Positions 58,907 through 64,000 of a stretch of DNA of 64,000 nt are shown here, one piece after another; position 1 is the stretch's first letter; every line of letters begins with the position of its first letter. The DNA comes from Chitinophagaceae bacterium DXS. GTDB taxonomy: Bacteria; Bacteroidota; Bacteroidia; Chitinophagales; Chitinophagaceae. The notes beneath the pieces were generated by a model. That model ran no database searches. It was not told where the DNA came from and saw only the letters and a list, made by a program, of their open reading frames with translations. Made by a program: the position numbers and the translations under genes. The DNA lies in NCBI GenBank assembly GCA_030345135.1, contig CP128386.1, positions 3,596,806 to 3,660,805 of the forward strand, read 5' to 3'.

Positions 58907-60589
58907 ATGGCTGAAGTGATTTTAATGCCCCGCCTGAGCGATACCATGACTGAAGGTGTTATCGCCGCATGGCATAAAAAAGTGGGTGATTCCGTTAAGA
59001 AAGGCGATTTATTAGCTGAAATAGAAACAGATAAAGCCACTATGGAACTGGAGAGCTACCAGGAAGGTACTCTTTTACATGTTGGCGCTGATAAAGGTGG
59101 CAAATTGCAGGTAAACGACCTGCTGGCAATTATTGGAAAAGCCGGTGAAGATGTAAGTGCCCTTGTTGCACAACATTCAGGCGGAGGAAGCGGCCAGGCT
59201 GCACCTGCTGCTGAAGAGAAAAAAGAAGAAAGCAAACCTGCTGAATCAAAACCAGCTGAAAATAAAGCATCTGAAGCTCCGGCTAAATCTGTGGACGTTT
59301 CTTCTATGGAAGAAGTTGTACTGATGCCCAGACTAAGCGACACCATGACTGAAGGCGTTATTGCTGCATGGCACAAAAACGTAGGTGATTCAGTTAAAAA
59401 AGGTGAAGTGTTGGCTGAGATCGAGACTGATAAAGCTACCATGGAGCTTGAAAGCTATAAAGAAGGTAAATTATTATACCAGGGTGCTAAGGCCGGCGAA
59501 AAAATCAATGTAAACGATCTGCTTTGCATTATTGGCAACGAAGGATTAGACGTTAATGCTATTGTTAGTGCGGTTAAAGGTGGCGGCGCTGCGGCTCCGG
59601 CTCCTGCGCAGGAACAAAAAGCACAGGCAGCGGCTCCAACAACTGCTGCTGCAGCTCCTGCTCAAGCTGCGCAGCCCCAGGAACAACAGGTGGTTAATGA
59701 AGGAAGGATCATAGCATCTCCTCTTGCTAAAAAAATCGCTGCTGACAAAGGCATCGATCTTAAATATGTAAAAGGAAGTGGCGATAACGGAAGAATTGTT
59801 AAGACTGATATTGACTCTTATAAACCATCAGCAGCTCCTGCAGCGGCATCTCAGCCTGCACAAGCAGCGGCTCCTGCTGCAGTCGCAACAAGTGCACCTC
59901 TTGGACAGGTTAGCTTTGATGAAGTTCCTGTTTCGCAGATGCGTAAAACAATTGCCCGTCGCCTGAGTGAAAGCCTGTTCACTGCTCCTCACTTCTACCT
60001 TACAATGAGCATTGACATGGATGCGTGCGTTGCAGCCCGCGCCAAACTCAATGAAGTAAGCAAAGTGAAGATCAGCTTCAACGACATGGTATTAAAAGCT
60101 ACAGCAGTTGCGCTGAAACAGCATCCAAAAGTTAACAGCAGCTGGCTTGGTGACAAGATCCGCATTAACCACCACGTTAATATCGGTGTTGCGGTAGCTG
60201 TTGAAGAAGGATTGCTGGTACCTGTGGTTCGTTTTGCCGACGGTAAATCTTTGAGCCAGATAGCAGTTGAGGTAAAAGACTTTGCTCAAAAAGCAAAAGA
60301 TAAAAAATTACAACCTGCAGATTGGGAAGGTAGCACATTTACCATCTCTAACCTGGGTATGTTTGGAATAGATCAGTTTACGGCTATTATCAATCCGCCG
60401 GATGCATGTATCCTTGCTATTGGCGGTATCTCTCAGGAGCCTGTAGTTAAGAACAACCAGATTGTTCCGGGTAATGTAATGAAGGTTACCTTAAGTTGCG
60501 ATCACCGTGTAGTAGATGGTGCAACCGGTGCCGCATTCTTGCAGACATTGAAGAGCCTGTTGGAAGAACCTTTGAGAATGATGATCTAA
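58907..60589 (+). CDS. Pyruvate dehydrogenase E2 (dihydrolipoamide acetyltransferase), two lipoyl domains
   Basis: A 560-residue E2 core. Two lipoyl domains (about 1-80 and 135-215), each with the lipoylated lysine in ETDKATMEL, joined by A/P/E-rich linkers; E3-binding domain with ASPLAKKIAADKGIDL (about 270-305); catalytic domain ending in DHRVVDGATGAAFL with the active-site histidine. It moves acetyl groups to CoA in the pyruvate (or other 2-oxoacid) dehydrogenase complex. E1 and E3 genes are not beside it. The two lipoyl domains are nearly identical, a recent duplication. Terminator at 60673-60706. Confidence 0.92.
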   Translation: MAEVILMPRLSDTMTEGVIAAWHKKVGDSVKKGDLLAEIETDKATMELESYQEGTLLHVGADKGGKLQVNDLLAIIGKAGEDVSALVAQHSGGGSGQAAPAAEEKKEESKPAESKPAENKASEAPAKSVDVSSMEEVVLMPRLSDTMTEGVIAAWHKNVGDSVKKGEVLAEIETDKATMELESYKEGKLLYQGAKAGEKINVNDLLCIIGNEGLDVNAIVSAVKGGGAAAPAPAQEQKAQAAAPTTAAAAPAQAAQPQEQQVVNEGRIIASPLAKKIAADKGIDLKYVKGSGDNGRIVKTDIDSYKPSAAPAAASQPAQAAAPAAVATSAPLGQVSFDEVPVSQMRKTIARRLSESLFTAPHFYLTMSIDMDACVAARAKLNEVSKVKISFNDMVLKATAVALKQHPKVNSSWLGDKIRINHHVNIGVAVAVEEGLLVPVVRFADGKSLSQIAVEVKDFAQKAKDKKLQPADWEGSTFTISNLGMFGIDQFTAIINPPDACILAIGGISQEPVVKNNQIVPGNVMKVTLSCDHRVVDGATGAAFLQTLKSLLEEPLRMMI

Positions 60590-60625
60590 TAGCTGTGAGC
60601 TTTGAGCTATTAGCTTTGGGCCTTG
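60590..60625 (+). repeat. AGCT words after the E2 gene
   Basis: TAGCTGTGAGCTTTGAGCTATTAGC-type words starting two bases after the stop. Confidence 0.6.
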
Positions 60626-60659
60626 ATTCGGAAAGGTTTATTAAATCTGAACTTATAAT

Positions 60660-61165
60660 TGATTTAAATAAAAAAATTGCTCCTTTAATGGGAGCAATTT
60701 TTTTATTTGGGATGTTTTATCTTGTGTAATTGTTTCTTGCTGCCGCCCTTTCAGGGCTTGTTTGAATGTTTACTCCCTTATTCATAGGGCGTTGCCCTAT
60801 GCTAATGCTTGTCGCCCTTTCAGGGCTTAGAGAGGGATTATTTCATGCTGTTGCATTGCTGTATTTAATATGATGGTTTCACGCGGCGTACGCAACGAAG
60901 TGAGGTTTATAAATTTTGAAAATTATATTGATTCAAATAATAAATCGCTCCCTAAACCGGGAACAATTTTATCTTATGATGTTTTGTCTTGTGTAATTTC
61001 TTGCTAATGCCCTTCCAGGGCTTGTTTGGATGTTTACGCCCTTATTCATAGGGCGTTGCCCTATGCTAATGCTTGTCGTCCTTTCAGGGCTTAGAGAGGG
61101 ATTATTTCATGCTGTTGCATTGCTGTATTTAATATGATGGTTTCACGCGGCGTACGCAAAGAAGC
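60660..61165. repeat. 265-bp tandem duplication carrying REP-like palindromes
   Basis: Two copies offset by about 265 bp (60660-60900 and 60937-61165). Each has the pattern terminator-like hairpin, GCCCTTTCAGGGC palindrome, CATAGGGCGTTGCCCTATG hairpin (8-bp stem, 3-nt loop), a second GCCCTTTCAGGGC-like motif, then an ATTTCATGCTGTTGC tail. No transposase or RAYT gene is adjacent. Confidence 0.8.
60673..60706 (+). terminator. Terminator of the E2 gene
   Basis: AAATTGCTCC pairs with GGGAGCAATT around TTTAAT, followed by TTTTT. A decayed second copy lies at about 60942-60970. Confidence 0.75.
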
Positions 61166-61169
61166 AACG

Positions 61170-61609
61170 ATGCAGCGAGCTCAGATGATTCCCTTTGTGC
61201 TCTTATGCGCCCTGGCGCTTCTTTACTTGCTTAGCCGTATATGTCGCCTCACATGGTTCAAAAACTTTGTGCCTCTTGGTGTCATTCACGTCTTCGTGCC
61301 CGCCCGTGCCGGATCGGACGAGTTTCAAAAAGTCTCCGTGGGTCTTGGTGCCGCCCTGCCTCCGTGGTTTTTAAACCTTTGTGTTTCTTTGCGCCTTTCT
61401 GTCTTCGTGGCAAAAAACGCCGTGTTTCTCCAGTGTCGCCCTGCCTCCGTGGTTTTAAAACCGTCGTGCTTCTTTGCGTCTTTCGCGTCTTCGTGCCCGC
61501 CCGTGCCGGATCGAACGGGTTTCAAAAAGTCTCCGTGGTTCTTAGTGCCGCCCTGCCTCTGTGTTTCAAAAAACCGCTGTGTTTCTCAGTGTCGTTCTGT
61601 CTCCGTGTT
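61170..61609. repeat. Family-F word array with GC-rich inserts
   Basis: Diverged units of the 99-bp element seen at 1-267, in the same orientation. Two units contain CCCGCCCGTGCCGGATCG directly after GTCTTCGTG (61296-61320 and 61493-61517), duplicated with about 80 bp of flank, 197 bp apart. Frames through it are not genes. Confidence 0.8.
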
Positions 61610-62335
61610 TCATAAATATCTTGCGGCTCGTTCCAAATCTTCCGGTGTATCAATCTCCACGCCCATATAATCAACAATGATCATCTTAATAGGCACACCA
61701 TTTTCCAGGTAACGAAGACATTCAATCCTCTCTGCTGCTTCAAGCGGTGTCATTGGCCAGCTCGTAAAATTCAATAATGCCTGCTTGCGGAAAGCGTATA
61801 CACCAATATGCTCGTAATATATAGTTGGTAATTCTTTATTACGTGGATATGGAATAACTGAGCGGCTAAAAAACAAGGCGTTCAAATTCTTATCAACAGC
61901 TACCTTAACGTAGTTTGGATCTTCAATATATTGCTGTTCTTTCAGTACCTGCATGAGGCTGGCTACCTGCACCTTCTTCCCTTCCTCTCCTTCGAATACA
62001 TGCAGTATCTTTTTTAACGGCTCTTTCTTCACAAAAGGTTCATCGCCCTGTACATTCACCACTATATCAACAGCTAAATCTTCAATTGCTTCTGCAATAC
62101 GGTCGCTACCACTTTCATGCTGCCTTTTACTCATCACAGCCTTCCCGCCATTATTCACGATCTCATTGAAAATAATCTCACTATCTGTCGCAACCATTAC
62201 ATCGTCAAACAAACCTGTAGCAACTGTATTATCATATGTATGCCTGATCACCGTTTTGTCGCCGAGCATTTGCATCAGCTTTGCAGGAAACCTTGTTGCT
62301 GCATAGCGGGCAGGAATAAGTGCCATTTTTTTCAT
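61610..62335 (-). CDS. kdsB: 3-deoxy-manno-octulosonate cytidylyltransferase
   Basis: A 241-residue enzyme that makes CMP-Kdo for lipid A-core. Signatures: [23 protein letters not shown], and the end [13 protein letters not shown]. Normal length. The stop is reached inside the family-F repeat. CAAAAATA at 62340-62347 reads as TATTTTTG on the coding strand and ends 4 bp before the ATG, implying a nearly leaderless mRNA. Confidence 0.96.
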   Translation of the reverse strand: MKKMALIPARYAATRFPAKLMQMLGDKTVIRHTYDNTVATGLFDDVMVATDSEIIFNEIVNNGGKAVMSKRQHESGSDRIAEAIEDLAVDIVVNVQGDEPFVKKEPLKKILHVFEGEEGKKVQVASLMQVLKEQQYIEDPNYVKVAVDKNLNALFFSRSVIPYPRNKELPTIYYEHIGVYAFRKQALLNFTSWPMTPLEAAERIECLRYLENGVPIKMIIVDYMGVEIDTPEDLERAARYL

Positions 62336-62339
62336 GGAT

Positions 62340-62347
62340 CAAAAATA
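62340..62347 (-). promoter_or_regulatory. -7 box directly at the kdsB start
   Basis: Reads TATTTTTG on the coding strand, an exact TAnnTTTG, with its last base 5 bp from the ATG. Confidence 0.45.
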
Positions 62348-62369
62348 ATGGAAATGAGCACATGTAAGG

Positions 62370-62493
62370 CTTACAATGTTAGATGTACGATGTTAGAATG
62401 TACGGTGTACGGTGTACGATGTTAGATGTACGGTGTACCGCGTTAGATGTACAGTATTGGCCTGCTTCGCACAATCTTTTGACCTTTGAATTT
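62370..62493. repeat. Family C and D words between kdsB and the mannanase gene
   Basis: TTAGATGTACGATGTTAG and GTACGGTGTACGG words at 62379-62455, then a TTTTGACCTTTGAATTTTTAC block at 62477-62498 that reaches the stop of the GH76 gene. No inverted partner found within 500 bp. Confidence 0.7.
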
Positions 62494-63675
62494 TTACTTT
62501 TTACCCGGCGGACACAATTGCATGATGGCAACTGCACTGCTTGCTTCATAAGATTGTATTGTACCTGAAGGACATACTACATTGTAATTCCTGTAGGTAA
62601 GTCCTCTTGACGGATCCCTGTTTCCCCAGGCTTTGTTTACATTGTGCTGGATCCATGGCAAATACTCCTGCTTGCCTCCATCATTTATCAGCATCATAAC
62701 ATAACGCCCGAATATTGCTTTCAAAACACCTTGTTCGTTCCAATCGCCTTCGGCGGGAAGTATGCCATCCGCATTGCACATTGCGGACTTTGTATAGTCG
62801 GCAGCTTTTACCGCGTTTTCCAGGTAACCCAGGTTATTTGTGGCCTTATAAAGCAATACAGATGCACCGATAAAAGTACCTTGATTATAAGTGTAGTTAT
62901 CCCAGCCCTTCCTACCATTCACATTATTATCAGCAACGCGGCCATTGGTCTTGTCATAAAGACTATCTACAGCCCAGCTATAAATCCTTGTTGCCTTTTG
63001 CAGGTAATCTTTCTCGCCAGTGAGATTGTACAAATTAACAGCCGCAATAATTGTAGGAAAGGTGATGCAGGCATTTTTACCGGTACGTTTAAAATCCCAG
63101 AATAAACCGCTGTTCACTTCGTCATAAGCGCCTTTGTATACCTTACCATCTTTATCGTAATCAAGAGATCCATCAGACGGGCCAAACAACACGCGGTGAA
63201 ATCCGGATTTTGCCAGCTCTAAGTATTTATTATCCTTCGTTATCTCAAAAGCCCTTGTTAATGATATGATCCACCACATCATGTCATCATAAATAAACCA
63301 TTCGGTCTTATTGTTCCAGTTGAACTTGTCATAACGATTGTATGCACCTTCATAAATATCGTCCATCAACTTTTTATACTGACTTTCATTGGTGCGGCGA
63401 TATGCATCCATAGCCATATCCCAATAAATTGCCTGGCACCAGATAGCGCCGATATTCTTTTTCTCAGTTGAGCCATAATACAGTCTATCATTACTGCTGT
63501 AGAAATAATTATTGAAATTGTTATAGGCGGCTGTCGCGTCTTTATCAGTAAATGAAACTTCGTTATTATCAGGATTAGGACCGATTGGAGGTCCGTCTGT
63601 TTCACTCTTGCCGCAGTTTGCTACTAAAACTGCAAGCACTGTAATTACAAGATGCTGGTAAAATAAATGTCTCAT
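62494..63675 (-). CDS. GH76 alpha-1,6-mannanase-like lipoprotein
   Basis: About 393 residues from the ATG at 63675, which gives a lipoprotein signal peptide with lipobox VANC; the longer frame to 63729 is not used. An (alpha/alpha)6 glycoside hydrolase of family 76 with the catalytic aspartate pair in YDDMMWW, plus GRKGWDNYTYNQGTFIGA. It would cut alpha-1,6-linked mannan backbones at the cell surface. The NHL-repeat gene upstream on the same strand suggests both belong to a polysaccharide-use locus that extends past the right edge. Confidence 0.88.
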   Translation of the reverse strand: MRHLFYQHLVITVLAVLVANCGKSETDGPPIGPNPDNNEVSFTDKDATAAYNNFNNYFYSSNDRLYYGSTEKKNIGAIWCQAIYWDMAMDAYRRTNESQYKKLMDDIYEGAYNRYDKFNWNNKTEWFIYDDMMWWIISLTRAFEITKDNKYLELAKSGFHRVLFGPSDGSLDYDKDGKVYKGAYDEVNSGLFWDFKRTGKNACITFPTIIAAVNLYNLTGEKDYLQKATRIYSWAVDSLYDKTNGRVADNNVNGRKGWDNYTYNQGTFIGASVLLYKATNNLGYLENAVKAADYTKSAMCNADGILPAEGDWNEQGVLKAIFGRYVMMLINDGGKQEYLPWIQHNVNKAWGNRDPSRGLTYRNYNVVCPSGTIQSYEASSAVAIMQLCPPGKK

Positions 63676-63750
63676 GTTGTATCGCTTAAAAGTGTCATGG
63701 CACATCAGGCAAATAAATTGATGAACCACTTGTGTGTGGCTAAAGATAGA

Positions 63751-64000
63751 TTATCTGACGGTTATCTTACGGATCCGGTTATTGTCCATGTCCAACACAT
63801 ACATATCTCCATTCTTATCAACAACAACACCGGTAGGCCTGTTGAATTTTGCATTATCGCCCATACCTTCCACAAAACCTGCGCTGGCCGCCTGCCCTGC
63901 AATTGTTTTTACTTCATTATTGCCGGTTGTGATCATACGGACACAATTACTCTTATCGCCACCTCCCTGACCACTTACATAAAGATTGCGCTTGCTATCG
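63751..64000 (-). CDS. NHL-repeat protein, C-terminal part (cut by the window edge)
   Basis: The frame is open to base 64000 and the protein starts beyond it. The visible 83 residues are beta-propeller repeat units: NLYVSGQGGGDKSNCVRMI and PTGVVVDKNGDMYVLDMDNNRIRKI, the standard NHL consensus. In Bacteroidota such proteins, often with IPT/TIG domains, act as surface glycan-binding lipoproteins next to SusCD pairs. The stop is 75 bp before the GH76 gene. Confidence 0.8.
   Translation of the reverse strand, partial: DSKRNLYVSGQGGGDKSNCVRMITTGNNEVKTIAGQAASAGFVEGMGDNAKFNRPTGVVVDKNGDMYVLDMDNNRIRKITVR

Noticed and set aside
60742-61040. IS200/IS605-type element
   Set aside because: The palindromes look right for ends, but no TnpA or TnpB frame exists in the region.
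61134-61670. 178-residue frame after the E2 gene
   Set aside because: It is a translation of the family-F repeats and overlaps the kdsB end on the other strand.

Overview
The window looks like a chromosome segment from a Bacteroidota bacterium, most likely the Chitinophagaceae or a close relative. The basis is gene content and signals: a TonB-dependent receptor with an N-terminal carboxypeptidase-like domain, a GH76 mannanase beside an NHL-repeat protein, FAS1 lipoproteins, lipoboxes ending in SC or AC, long AtpB with a signal peptide, type-2 IleRS, and promoter -7 boxes of the form TAnnTTTG. No tRNA, rRNA, CRISPR array, transposase, integrase or phage gene was found. Genus cannot be fixed from the sequence alone.

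Layout. 0.3-3 kb: Nudix-fold regulator and a GT39 glycosyltransferase. 3.3-11.7 kb: ligA, eno, an FtsB/DivIC-like protein, nth, an amidohydrolase lipoprotein and ferritin. 12-16.4 kb: ileS and a DksA-like gene. 16.7-25.7 kb: an MsbA-like exporter, rbfA, a LolC/E-type permease, an N-terminal transketolase subunit, a WecA/TagO-type transferase, frr, PPK2, mscL and scpA. 25.8-38.5 kb: PepSY protein, a large FAD/Fe-S oxidoreductase, a FAS1 lipoprotein, a small regulator/membrane-protein operon, a TonB receptor cluster and plsC. 38.8-41 kb: two lipoproteins with YD-like motifs. 41.4-45.8 kb: ATP synthase genes atpB-E-F-H-A. 46-52.7 kb: a second ABC exporter, dnaB, rsmE and an L,D-transpeptidase. 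53.4-56.4 kb: a GNAT-like protein enclosed by large inverted arrays, and an atypical SDR. 56.6-64 kb: dnaX, pyruvate dehydrogenase E2, kdsB, GH76 and a truncated NHL protein that runs off the right end.

The genes are mostly housekeeping: replication (dnaX, dnaB, ligA, scpA), translation (ileS, frr, rbfA, rsmE), energy (atp genes, eno, E2) and envelope (kdsB, wecA-like, lolE-like, LDT, plsC, MsbA-like). The unusual material lies in the intergenic DNA and in protein variants. Gene gaps are filled with several families of short-word repeats: AGCT words, GTAAGA words, GTAC/TGTACG words, TTTTGAATTTT words, ACCTCATACC words and CCACGGAGACACGG words. These often occur as inverted pairs around a spacer. 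The most striking case is 52698-55450, where the nested order A-E-C-gene-C'-E'-A' surrounds one GNAT gene.

Notable protein variants: IleRS has GIHH where class I synthetases have HIGH; dnaX has an A9 run at the domain III boundary with stops close by in both other frames; DnaB ends in a glycine-rich linker and an SSB-like acidic tip; the DksA-like protein has lost three of four zinc cysteines and carries a histone-H1-like tail. All assignments are by reading motifs and context; no database search was run.
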